Shown piece after piece: positions 1-6,498 of a DNA stretch of 8,897 nt. How positions within the stretch are numbered: position 1 is the stretch's first letter; every line of letters starts with the position of its first letter. The translations under genes and the position numbers were made by a program. The notes under the pieces are model-generated. The model worked only from the letters and a program-made list of their open reading frames with translations. It was not told where the DNA came from and searched no databases. The DNA is taken from assembly GCA_910585855.1 (NCBI GenBank), contig CAJUGZ010000181.1, forward strand, positions 1 through 8,897, written 5' to 3'. Source of the DNA: an uncultured Lachnospiraceae bacterium. Lineage in GTDB: Bacteria > Bacillota_A > Clostridia > Lachnospirales > Lachnospiraceae.

Positions 1-3
1 CTT

Positions 4-287
4 TCCTTTGTATGCGACTTCGGAGAACGGTTAGAACGTCTGGCTTCTGTGGAAATACCTAGAATTTTTTGCATATCCTGCTTCCATGCAGGGTATGCAA
101 AAAAAGGGGCGTGTTTAGCCCGTATAATAGGAAAGAAGCGGTCTTATGACTGGGAAAATCCTTCCTTACACCAACTAAATTTCGCCTAGGATACGGGCGA
201 ATTGCGCCCCGGTTCGTCCGGTTAGATGTGTCTAGATACAGAAGCCCTAGACGTTCTTACCGTTCGGAGAGCGGAGCAAGCAAAGGA
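4..287 (+). ncRNA. Candidate large structured RNA, family not identified
   Basis: No convincing reading frame covers this stretch, which is G+C-rich (33 of 60 bases in 181-240) within an AT-rich window. Seen helices: 25-50 pairs with 238-265 (24 pairs, one T-T mismatch at 32/258, a 2-base bulge at 247-248). An outer extension pairs 4-10 with 281-287. A 17-bp hairpin is formed by 65-81 and 88-104. Nested stems are 106-112/204-210, 118-125/191-198 and 128-131/185-188. A small hairpin is 139-143/148-152. The CCGG hairpin 209-212/218-221 competes with the stem using 209-210. Pairs 76/93, 112/204 and 140/151 are G-U on the plus strand but would be A-C mismatches on the minus strand, which favours plus. 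I see no promoter (the 5' end is at the window edge) and no T-run terminator. A raiA-type RNA is one possibility by size and complexity only. A structured mobile-element remnant is another. Confidence 0.55.
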
Positions 288-293
288 GCAAAC

Positions 294-315
294 CGCCTCT
301 GGCGTCCGGTGAAAG
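294..315 (+). repeat. 22-bp hairpin motif, copy A
   Basis: Contains the perfect hairpin CGCC-TCT-GGCG (294-304) followed by TCCGGTGAAAG. Copy B on the minus strand at 6465-6486 matches at 20 of 22 positions. One of the two differences lies in the hairpin loop and the other just outside the stem, so the stem itself is identical. This copy lies just 3' of the candidate RNA and about 40 bp from the end of the acetyltransferase gene. Confidence 0.5.
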
Positions 316-340
316 AATCCCCTTTACAGCACTTTATTTC

Positions 341-360
341 CAAAAGACTTATTCAAGTTT
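341..360 (+). repeat. 20-bp repeat, copy A, overlapping a gene end
   Basis: Begins CAAAAGACTTATT and overlaps the stop codon (353-355 on the minus strand) of the acetyltransferase gene. The sequence at 6534-6553 is the same in 19 of 20 positions and the same orientation, and also sits at the 3' end of a minus-strand gene. A 13-bp part match occurs at 2442-2454, downstream of the lipoprotein gene. Function unknown. Confidence 0.45.
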
Positions 361-970
361 CTTGGAATTTCTGAATTTTTTTATCTTTATAATAATACTC
401 TCTATCATGTTCATTGATTTCACGCATGACTCTACAAGGATTTCCAACTGCAACAACATTTGATGGAATATCCTTTGTTACAACACTCCCCGCTCCAATT
501 ACCGTATTATCTCCAATCGTCACTCCCGGCAAAATAATTGCTCCTGCCCCAATCCAACAATTTCTTCCAATAGAAACCGGCATATTATACTGATACAGCT
601 TCTCTCGAAGCTCCGGTAAAATCGGATGTCCGGCAGTGGCAATCGTCACATTTGGTCCAAACATGGTATAATCTCCAACATAGATATGTGTATCATCTAC
701 ACAAGTCAAATGATAATTTGCATAGACCATATTTCCAAAATGACAATGATGTCCGCCAAAATTTGCATAAAAAGGTGCTTCAATATATACACCCTCTCCA
801 CAATCTCCAAGCAGTTCCTTTAACATCCTCATCCTTTTTTCCGTTTCTGACGGCTTTGTTAGATTATACTCGCACAACTTATCCTGATAAATCACCTGCT
901 CCTTTATAATATCCTTATCTCCCGGAAGATAAAGTTCTCCTGTATGCATTTTTTCTTTCATTTCAAACAC
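353..970 (-). CDS. Maltose/galactoside-type sugar O-acetyltransferase (hexapeptide repeat)
   Basis: 205 residues, the usual size for the Maa/LacA/NodL family of acetyl-CoA-dependent sugar O-acetyltransferases. The N-terminal mac-like helical region (about 4-60, with EKMHTGELY) is followed by a left-handed beta helix of hexapeptide repeats: GGHHCHFGN near 72-80, IYVGDYTMFGP near 96-106, then WIGAGAIILPGVTIGDN near 139-155 and VIGAGSVVTKDIPSNVVAVGNP near 157-178. The catalytic histidine of the family is H115 in TAGHP. The protein is expected to be a cytoplasmic trimer. The start is GTG at 970 because GGGGAG lies seven bases upstream; the internal ATG at 961 would be too far from it. It lies 266 bp downstream of the GH105 gene and may share its transcript. 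The family call is secure but the natural acceptor sugar is not: maltose, glucose and beta-galactosides are family precedents only. Confidence 0.93.
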   Translation of the reverse strand: MFEMKEKMHTGELYLPGDKDIIKEQVIYQDKLCEYNLTKPSETEKRMRMLKELLGDCGEGVYIEAPFYANFGGHHCHFGNMVYANYHLTCVDDTHIYVGDYTMFGPNVTIATAGHPILPELREKLYQYNMPVSIGRNCWIGAGAIILPGVTIGDNTVIGAGSVVTKDIPSNVVAVGNPCRVMREINEHDREYYYKDKKIQKFQET

Positions 971-1002
971 ATTTTTCTCCCCTTTTCTATAAATCCAAGC
1001 CC

Positions 1003-1161
1003 CTATTTCATATCTAATCTGCTTCTAATTCTTCTATCTTGAACAGGATATATTTTTTCCATCGGCAAATCCTTTACATTCAGCTTCCCATTTTTCCTCT
1101 GTTTATTCCATTTTCTAATACTCGGCGTTATATATTCCATACACCTATCCACATCCTCCCA
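1003..1161 (-). pseudogene. Short coding-like frame, possible gene remnant
   Basis: A minus-strand frame is open from just after a TAA (1162-1164) to a TAG at 1003-1005, about 52 codons. It encodes a highly charged segment ending KIYPVQDRRIRSRLDMK. The first ATG (1138-1140) would give 45 residues but has no good ribosome binding site. The same frame continues upstream of the TAA, also without a stop, to the GH105 stop codon. This looks more like the decayed C-terminal end of a lost gene than a working small protein, although a real small protein or chance cannot be excluded. I do not recognise the family. Confidence 0.28.
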
Positions 1162-1236
1162 TTACAAATCCATTCCCAGCACAATCCTTTTAATTTTTCT
1201 AAAGAAGACGTCAAAATCTATAATAAAAATAAATCC

Positions 1237-2352
1237 CTAAAAAAGTGCCTCGCACAACGCAATCAATGCTAATGACTGTCCATATGCCATAGGTGCTTTC
1301 ATAATATTTTTATAATGTTCTGCATTTTCTCCAATTCCCGTTCCTGCCGAAACATTCAGCACTGTTCCATCTGCATCAATATTTTCACAAATTGCCTCTA
1401 CCGCTTTCTCTGCTACTGAAAGATACTCTTTCTCCAATATTCCCAAACGAACTGCCTTTTGAATCCCTGCTGCCATTGCAGAAGAACCAGAAACTTCTTC
1501 ATAACTCTCCTCATCATCCAAAACCGTATGCCAAAGCCCGGACGGGGCTTGAAGTTTCTTTAAAGCATCCGCATGTGCCTTATAAGTATCTGTAAAATAT
1601 TCATATAATCCCTTGTCTATCTGCTCTCCGCAAGACTCTAAAAAATCAATCATTCCTAACGTAAACCAAGAATTTCCTCTGCACCAGAAGATTCCGCCAT
1701 AATTATCATTGCGGTTAAAACTCCAGCCATGATAGAACAGCCCATTCTTTTTCTCATACATATATTTAATATGCATCAGCATCTGCTTTTCTGCTTCACT
1801 TATCCATACTGGATTCTGACATTGATATCCCATTCGATTTAAAAATAAAACAGCCATAAAAATCGTATCAATCCACATTTCACTGTCATTTAAAGCAATT
1901 CCGTTTCGATCCCCGATTGCACTGGTTACATGCTGAAATCCTCCCTCTTTTGTCCTTGGAAGCTCTTCCATCAGCCATGCAGCACGTTCAAAACACATCT
2001 TTTCATACTCTTTATTTTTTGTACGCTCCGATAAGCTTATCAGTGTTAAGTATGGTGCAGTTGTATTAATATTTTTTGACGGAAGCCCTTTATCGATATT
2101 GTTGCGATACCACTTTGTCAAAAAGTCATCATATCTGGTATCCTGATAATATATCTGTAATTTCTCCAATCCATACAGTCCCACACCCTGCGGCCAGTCA
2201 AATTCTTCAATTCCAAAATCTCTTGCAATTAAACCTGTTTTATGTGCTTCTTTTGAGGTATTCTTATCCGAATCATAATCTGCTCCACCTAAATTCATCA
2301 GCTTATCTACAACCAGATTAATTTTTTCCAAAATCAACTCTTTCTTTACCAT
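1237..2352 (-). CDS. GH105 family unsaturated glucuronyl/rhamnogalacturonyl hydrolase
   Basis: 371 residues with the features of glycoside hydrolase family 105 (YteR/YesR type), an alpha/alpha six-barrel. These enzymes remove the 4,5-unsaturated uronic acid left at the non-reducing end of oligosaccharides by polysaccharide lyases, by hydrating the double bond. Motifs: FDWPQGVGLYGL near 51-62; SEMWIDTIFMAVLFLNRMG near 157-175, where D162 corresponds to the catalytic aspartate (D143 in YteR); FWCRGNSWFTLGM near 222-234; GLWHTVLDD and EEVSGSSAMAAGI near 272-297; and YGQSLALIAL near the end. No signal peptide is visible, so it should act in the cytoplasm on imported fragments. Length is normal. 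The ATG at 2352 is preceded by an AGGAG about 13 bases upstream and a closer GAGGA. A strong promoter with an overlapping palindrome lies directly upstream. The exact substrate (rhamnogalacturonan, ulvan or glycosaminoglycan) cannot be told from sequence. Confidence 0.93.
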   Translation of the reverse strand: MVKKELILEKINLVVDKLMNLGGADYDSDKNTSKEAHKTGLIARDFGIEEFDWPQGVGLYGLEKLQIYYQDTRYDDFLTKWYRNNIDKGLPSKNINTTAPYLTLISLSERTKNKEYEKMCFERAAWLMEELPRTKEGGFQHVTSAIGDRNGIALNDSEMWIDTIFMAVLFLNRMGYQCQNPVWISEAEKQMLMHIKYMYEKKNGLFYHGWSFNRNDNYGGIFWCRGNSWFTLGMIDFLESCGEQIDKGLYEYFTDTYKAHADALKKLQAPSGLWHTVLDDEESYEEVSGSSAMAAGIQKAVRLGILEKEYLSVAEKAVEAICENIDADGTVLNVSAGTGIGENAEHYKNIMKAPMAYGQSLALIALCEALF

Positions 2353-2386
2353 ATCCTCTTTCTTGCTCCTTTCTTTTCTTAAAACG

Positions 2387-2402
2387 ATTTTCTATAGAAA
2401 AT
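2387..2402. promoter_or_regulatory. Perfect 16-bp palindrome, candidate operator of the GH105 gene
   Basis: ATTTTCTATAGAAAAT is a perfect inverted repeat that overlaps the -10 box edge (2401-2402) and the predicted start of transcription. The half-site ATTTTCTATA occurs again at 2414-2423, inside the promoter spacer. This placement suits a dimeric repressor blocking RNA polymerase. No regulator gene is present in the window. Confidence 0.5.
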
Positions 2403-2429
2403 TTTACCACACTATTTTCTATATTTCAA
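2401..2429 (-). promoter_or_regulatory. Sigma-A type promoter of the GH105 gene
   Basis: On the minus strand TTGAAA (2424-2429) is followed by a 17-bp spacer and TAAAAT (2401-2406). The start of transcription would fall near 2394, about 42 bases before the ATG. Spacing is ideal and both boxes are close to consensus. Confidence 0.65.
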
Positions 2430-2483
2430 TCAAATATCCGATTATTGAAGTTTTTTTTCCTTTTTGTATTAACACTAAGTTCC

Positions 2484-4445
2484 TTATTCTTCAATAAAAA
2501 TATCTTCAAACCAGGAATAGGGAATTTCAAATGCAGGATTTCCGGCTGCTCCGGCTGCAACCGCATACCGCTGATAACAAAGTACAATCCCGTCTGGTGT
2601 AAGATAAAAGCAATATGGATCAAAATTTTTCACTAAAACGTTTCGATAAAAACTTTCATTCCAACGATAATCCCCTCCATTTAATTCTCCATATTTATAA
2701 ATGGCACTGCTTAACCGCTTCATATAGATATTTTTATCTACTGTAAAAAGCTGATCCATTGTAAGATATTCTCCTGTTTCCCGATTAAATGTCAATGGTA
2801 CTGCCTCTTCCCATTGACGCATGCCTCCGCTGTACCCTCTTACATAATAACAAAGTGAAATATAATGTTTTCCTACATATAAGTTTGAATAATCATGCTG
2901 TCTAAACCAGCTCCTGCAGCTCTCTCCATGACCATCTTTTTCCTCTCTTTGTATTTCTTGAAAAAAAGAATCTCTATCTTCTAACGCCAGCTTTTCTATC
3001 CCTATTATCTTTTGATTAATTAACTCTCTTCCTTGAATTTCTGTTCCAAATAAAGGTAGTCTTAAAGAAAATATTCCATATTCTGCTCCGTCTTCTTTTA
3101 CTCCGTAACTCTCTTCCACTTTCCGCTCCCCGTCTAAATACTGTATATCGTTTGCTTCTCCGGGCTTATAAAATAAATATTCCTTATCCCATGAAGTATC
3201 TCCTACCAGCATAGTACAATCAAATGGTTCAATATCTTCTAACAGCAAAAACTGTTTCTTATCTTCCTGCCAAATATGCCATACAATTCCTTTTTCTTCC
3301 GATTCCCAGCATTTACAGATAAGTGAGTTATTTACAAAAAAAATCCCTTCATTTCTTGCACGAGTAAAGTCAAACTCTCTTTCCCTTTCTCCTATTACAA
3401 TCGTAATCTGTTTTTCTTTCTCCCCTGTTTCCAAACAAAAACTATTAATCTCACTGCAATTATATAGATAAACAACTCCTTCTGCTATAAAAAAGTTTCC
3501 TCCTTCTCTTAAAATCTCCCATTCCCCTTCTCTTAATTCTGCAAAATATCGTATATTTTCTTTGCTTATACTGCTATACAATTTCCCCTGATACGGCACA
3601 AAATGAAAAATCCGTTCCTCTCCCTGCCATATAATCTCTTCCTTTTCTCCATTTCTGCCACTTCTATATAAAATAGTTTCACTATCTTTGCGGCAAATAT
3701 AATAAAGCCACTCTCCATCTGCAGTAAATTCTTCACAGACTTTAGCAACCAAAAGTCTACATTCTAAATCTTTCAACTGACTTGACTGATCTAGATCGAT
3801 TACATACAGATAGCGATCTCCTTCTGCCGGTTCTTCTACTAACTGATAAAACGGATCTTCCTCTCTTTCATAAACAGAAAGAAAATAAATCTTTCCTTCT
3901 ATAAGAACCATATTTTGCATAGGAAAATCCCCCAATTTGGTTAAATTTTCTCCATCCGTTCCAATACAATACAACGTTTGTCTGTCACTGGCATTGATAA
4001 AATAGACCAAATCCTGATACACACAAATTTCCGCAGGCATCTGCTCTGCCAATACCTCAGCCTCCCCTCCTGTTTCTTTTAAACGACAAAGGGAATAATC
4101 ATACTGGCTACAAAAATAATAGTATCCGTCTGCATAGGTTATGGAATTTCCTTGATGCAGATTTTGAATACTATTTCGATACCAATCTTCTTCCTGTTTC
4201 TGAACAATTTTCTGCATATCTGACGTATTTTTCTCTTTTCTATTTTCATTCTTATTTTCGTTTTTATTTTTTATTTCCTGTATAGTTTCATTCTCCGCTT
4301 TCCGTTGGGTTTCTAATAAATATTCTGTTTCTACTAAAACAGTCTGCTCTGTTTTTAAATCAGAATGATTCCGGCTGCATCCGTTTAATGTCAATCCCCC
4401 TATTATTCCCAAAATAAAAATTTGAACCGCTCTCTTTTTTTTCAT
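2484..4445 (-). CDS. Lipoprotein with DUF5050-like propeller and RsiV/PdaC-like C-terminal domain
   Basis: 653 residues. KKKR, a hydrophobic stretch and LNGC give a lipoprotein signal with the lipidated Cys at 23, so the protein should be anchored outside the membrane. A charged, asparagine- and lysine-rich linker (about 45-90, with repeated NENK) follows. Residues about 95-440 contain repeating units of the kind DGYYYF...LCRL, GKIYFLS and GEWLYYICR, each with a strand followed by a short linker, as in DUF5050/WD40-like beta-propeller lipoproteins of Clostridia. Residues about 455-650 resemble the DUF4163 plus DUF3298 pair of RsiV and PdaC: LPLFG...INQKI, then VPLTFNRETGEYLTMDQLF, FYLTPDGIVLCYQRY, AAGAAGNPAFEIPY. 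In RsiV this part is the extracytoplasmic lysozyme-sensing domain. There is no sigma-binding or deacetylase domain here. A GGAAAGGG ribosome site precedes the ATG by 8 bases. Exact function is unknown; an envelope sensing or ligand-binding role is inferred. Confidence 0.85.
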   Translation of the reverse strand: MKKKRAVQIFILGIIGGLTLNGCSRNHSDLKTEQTVLVETEYLLETQRKAENETIQEIKNKNENKNENRKEKNTSDMQKIVQKQEEDWYRNSIQNLHQGNSITYADGYYYFCSQYDYSLCRLKETGGEAEVLAEQMPAEICVYQDLVYFINASDRQTLYCIGTDGENLTKLGDFPMQNMVLIEGKIYFLSVYEREEDPFYQLVEEPAEGDRYLYVIDLDQSSQLKDLECRLLVAKVCEEFTADGEWLYYICRKDSETILYRSGRNGEKEEIIWQGEERIFHFVPYQGKLYSSISKENIRYFAELREGEWEILREGGNFFIAEGVVYLYNCSEINSFCLETGEKEKQITIVIGEREREFDFTRARNEGIFFVNNSLICKCWESEEKGIVWHIWQEDKKQFLLLEDIEPFDCTMLVGDTSWDKEYLFYKPGEANDIQYLDGERKVEESYGVKEDGAEYGIFSLRLPLFGTEIQGRELINQKIIGIEKLALEDRDSFFQEIQREEKDGHGESCRSWFRQHDYSNLYVGKHYISLCYYVRGYSGGMRQWEEAVPLTFNRETGEYLTMDQLFTVDKNIYMKRLSSAIYKYGELNGGDYRWNESFYRNVLVKNFDPYCFYLTPDGIVLCYQRYAVAAGAAGNPAFEIPYSWFEDIFIEE

Positions 4446-4570
4446 TCACAAATCCCTTTCCTATCTTATTTCAGCGTATCTATAATATCAGTTATTTCTT
4501 AGCACTACAGCGAACATTCTGCTATTTGTTATGACTTTTTTTGGCGTTCTCCATCCGGCTTCCAAAAATA

Positions 4571-4608
4571 TAGATAAATAAGCCACTGCCAAATAACAGC
4601 AGTGACTT
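4571..4608 (-). terminator. Intrinsic terminator of tyrS
   Basis: Just after the tyrS stop, 4599-4608 and 4580-4589 form a 10-bp stem on the minus strand with a 9-base loop. One pair (4583/4605) is G-U only on the minus strand, which fits the direction of transcription. A T-rich run (CTTATTTATC, then ATATTTTT) follows. The U-tract is interrupted, so efficiency may be moderate. Confidence 0.65.
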
Positions 4609-4617
4609 AACCTATCT

Positions 4618-5847
4618 TTATTGTTTTACTATTACACGTTTATAATTCTTTTTTCCACGCCGAATCACCATTCCTTCTCCGGCAAACTGTTCGATTGCAT
4701 AGGACGCTTTTACATCTGTAACCTTTTCCTCTGCTGCCATAACACCTCCTTGTTCCACAGCCCGGCGTGCTTCGGAACGTGTCGCATTTAATCCTGATTT
4801 TACCAATATTCCTAAAATATCAATTACTCCATCTGTAAAATCTTCTTCTTTCAGTTCGGCTGTTGGCATATTTGTTTTATCTGTTCCTCCAGAAAACAAT
4901 GCTCTTGCACCTTCCTGTGCCTTTGCAGCTTCTTCCTCTCCATGAACCAATTTTGTCAGTTCAAATGCTAAAATCTCTTTTGCCTGATTTAACTGACTTC
5001 CTTCCCATGCATCCATTTCTTCAATTTGTTCCAACGGAAGAAATGTAAGCATACGCAGGCATTTCAATACATCCTCATCCCCTACATTTCTCCAATACTG
5101 GTAAAATTCAAATGGAGAAGTCTTATTTGGATCGAGCCATACTGCTCCTTTTTGCGTTTTACCCATCTTATTTCCCTCGGAATTTAACAATAAAGTAATT
5201 GTCATTGCATAAGCATCTTTTCCTAATTTTCGACGAATCAACTCTGTACCACCAAGCATATTGCTCCACTGATCATCTCCGCCAAACTGCATATTACAGC
5301 CATATTTCTGAAATAAAGTAAAAAAGTCGTAGCTTTGCATAATCATATAGTTAAATTCCAAAAAACTTAATCCTTTTTCCATTCTCTGCTTATAACATTC
5401 TGCAGTCAGCATGCGATTTACACTAAAATGCACTCCAACTTCACGAAGCAGCTCCACATAATTTAAATCCAGCAGCCAATCTGCATTATTCACCAACAGA
5501 GCTTTTCCCTCTGAAAAATCAATAAATCGGCTCATCTGTTTTTTAAAACACTCCACATTATGCTGAATGGTTTCTTCTGTCATCATCTGCCGCAAATCAC
5601 TTCTTCCAGACGGATCTCCAATCATAGCCGTACCGCCTCCAAGCAGTGCAATCGGTCGATTTCCAGCCATTTGCAGCCTCTTCATCAAACAAAGCGCCAT
5701 AAAATGTCCCACATGCAAACTGTCCGCCGTAGGATCAAACCCAATATAAAATGTCGCTTTTCCATTGTTAATTAACTCTTTAATTTCCTCTTCATCCGTA
5801 AGCTGCGCAAGAAGTCCTCTTGCCTTTAATTCCTCAAACACTGTCAT
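4618..5847 (-). CDS. tyrS: Tyrosyl-tRNA synthetase
   Basis: Class Ic aminoacyl-tRNA synthetase that charges tRNA-Tyr with tyrosine in the cytoplasm. In the longer reading (414 residues from 5862) the HIGH motif is HVGH at 50-53, followed by LLGGGTAMIGDPSGR at 73-87. The tyrosine-binding segment YMIMQSYD is at 172-179, GGDDQWSN at 194-201, and the KMSKS loop is KMGKT at 232-236, the TyrS rather than TyrZ type. A C-terminal S4 RNA-binding domain (about 350-414) contains SGLNATRSEARRAVEQGGV. I choose the ATG at 5847 (409 residues, MTVFEELKARG) because GGAGG lies inside the first codons of the longer form, 8 bases before this ATG, while nothing resembling a ribosome site precedes 5862. Expression is expected to be controlled by the T-box leader upstream, and the gene ends in its own terminator. 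Length and motifs are all intact. Confidence 0.98.
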   Translation of the reverse strand: MTVFEELKARGLLAQLTDEEEIKELINNGKATFYIGFDPTADSLHVGHFMALCLMKRLQMAGNRPIALLGGGTAMIGDPSGRSDLRQMMTEETIQHNVECFKKQMSRFIDFSEGKALLVNNADWLLDLNYVELLREVGVHFSVNRMLTAECYKQRMEKGLSFLEFNYMIMQSYDFFTLFQKYGCNMQFGGDDQWSNMLGGTELIRRKLGKDAYAMTITLLLNSEGNKMGKTQKGAVWLDPNKTSPFEFYQYWRNVGDEDVLKCLRMLTFLPLEQIEEMDAWEGSQLNQAKEILAFELTKLVHGEEEAAKAQEGARALFSGGTDKTNMPTAELKEEDFTDGVIDILGILVKSGLNATRSEARRAVEQGGVMAAEEKVTDVKASYAIEQFAGEGMVIRRGKKNYKRVIVKQ

Positions 5848-6034
5848 CTCATTTTCCTCCATTTCTATCGAATCTAATCTCGATCTTTTCTCACTACAAA
5901 TTTTTTATCCTTCCAAGCGGCTACCCTTTCTATCTCTCTATAGCTATACAAACCAAGCAAAGCATCTCTTATTTTCCGACTAGCACACATAGCAGGAATC
6001 CAGTGGCATATTTCTTTTACATCGGCGTGTGCAT
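5848..6034 (-). other. Long untranslated stretch between T-box terminator and tyrS
   Basis: 187 bases separate the attenuator from the tyrS start codon. I see no second promoter, no open frame and no strong hairpin. A 10-bp palindrome TATAGCTATA (5939-5948) and the GGAGG before the start codon are the only notable items. Confidence 0.5.
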
Positions 6035-6067
6035 AAAAAAATCCCCGTCCCTATCAAAAGGACGAGG
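6035..6067 (-). terminator. T-box conditional terminator
   Basis: On the minus strand CCTCGTCC pairs with GGACGGGG (8 pairs, one G-U) around a 9-base loop and is directly followed by seven T. The 5' arm overlaps the antiterminator region, as expected for a T-box switch. Confidence 0.9.
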
Positions 6068-6328
6068 TTATCTACCCGTGTTACCACCTTTTTTTACAGA
6101 CAACTTCCATTGCCTGCCTCACCAAGTACGACAGTATCTCACTGCATATACTCTTGCACGATAACGTGTGCCGGAAATCATTTTCCTATGCCCGTCGCAG
6201 CCTACTCAGCATAAAACCGTTCAGTGCGAAGCTCCAAGAGGTATTCCTATCAAACTTCCCGTGCGTCTCTCATCAACCGACTGCTCTCTGTACATTCCGT
6301 TTTCTAGTACTTATTCTTTTCACCGCTT
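6035..6328 (-). promoter_or_regulatory. Tyrosine T-box leader (riboswitch) of tyrS
   Basis: Minus-strand leader RNA that senses uncharged tRNA-Tyr. The conserved T-box sequence AAGGTGGTAACACGGGT is at about 6074-6090, with the bulge TGGT at 6083-6086 able to pair with the ACCA end of tRNA-Tyr. Upstream, the stem I features CAGAGAGCAG and GGTTGATGAGAG are followed by GAATACCTCTTGGAGC. The likely specifier is TAC (6241-6243 on the complement), a tyrosine codon. The leader ends in a terminator stem, 6060-6067 paired with 6043-6050, followed by seven T (6035-6041). When uncharged tRNA binds, the T-box region should form the antiterminator and allow tyrS transcription. The 5' limit is set from the promoter. 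Confidence 0.93.
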
Positions 6329-6334
6329 TTCATT

Positions 6335-6363
6335 ATTATAAAAACAGAACTGTAAATTGTCAA
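6335..6363 (-). promoter_or_regulatory. Consensus promoter of the tyrS T-box transcript
   Basis: TTGACA (6358-6363) and TATAAT (6335-6340) on the minus strand are separated by exactly 17 bases. Both boxes are perfect sigma-A consensus. Transcription should begin near 6328, at the 5' end of the T-box leader. Confidence 0.92.
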
Positions 6364-6453
6364 GAAAATTTTCTTAGTGATTTTTTTACCATTCTGACTT
6401 TATCCTGTTTCTATCTTTCATTCAACTTTTAGAGATAAGATAGGATGCTGCCG

Positions 6454-6498
6454 GAAAGAATTGGCTTTCACCGAACGCCAAAGGCGATTCTTTTTTTT
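6454..6498 (+). terminator. Plus-strand hairpin plus T8 run with no obvious gene
   Basis: On the plus strand a small hairpin (6454-6458/6465-6469) is followed by GAACGCC-AAA-GGCG(A)TTC (6474-6490) and eight T (6491-6498), the form of an intrinsic terminator. No plus-strand gene precedes it; it sits between the tyrS promoter and the end of a minus-strand gene. It overlaps repeat copy B. It could end an unrecognised antisense or small RNA, or be part of a dispersed repeat. Confidence 0.4.
6465..6486 (-). repeat. 22-bp hairpin motif, copy B
   Basis: Read on the minus strand this is the hairpin CGCC-TTT-GGCG followed by TTCGGTGAAAG, matching copy A at 294-315 in 20 of 22 positions with the stem unchanged. 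Related short words (GRACGCCARA type) also occur on the minus strand near 6505-6515 and 4540-4550. Confidence 0.5.

Noticed and set aside
25..265. Retron ncRNA (long closing inverted repeat like a1/a2)
   Set aside because: No reverse transcriptase gene is visible downstream on the same strand, there is no clear priming-G motif after the first arm, and the inner fold is branched rather than one msr and one msd hairpin. It could only revive if an RT lies left of the window and the RNA is on the minus strand, which the G-U pairs disfavour.
271..297. RNase P RNA-like word (GGAGCAAACCGCC)
   Set aside because: Short resemblance only; the other conserved RNase P segments are not found nearby. tmRNA, SRP RNA and group II domain V motifs were also not seen.
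1..330. TnpB guide RNA or IS605-type right end
   Set aside because: GAATCCCC at 316-323 resembles some IS1341 ends, but the complementary arm and terminal hairpin are absent and no tnpB adjoins this side within the window.
1039..1272. Plus-strand open frame of 77 codons
   Set aside because: It is the reverse complement of AT-rich minus-strand sequence; composition is biased to H, P, F, I and there is no ribosome site. The many other plus-strand frames of 60-114 codons across the window fail for the same reasons.
3566..3748. Second minus-strand frame of 60 codons inside the lipoprotein gene
   Set aside because: Fully nested in another frame of an intact gene with no ribosome site.
4245..4275. 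Short tandem repeat in the lipoprotein gene (NENK units)
   Set aside because: Degenerate and only a few units; typical low-complexity linker after a lipoprotein signal, not a CRISPR or phase-variation tract.
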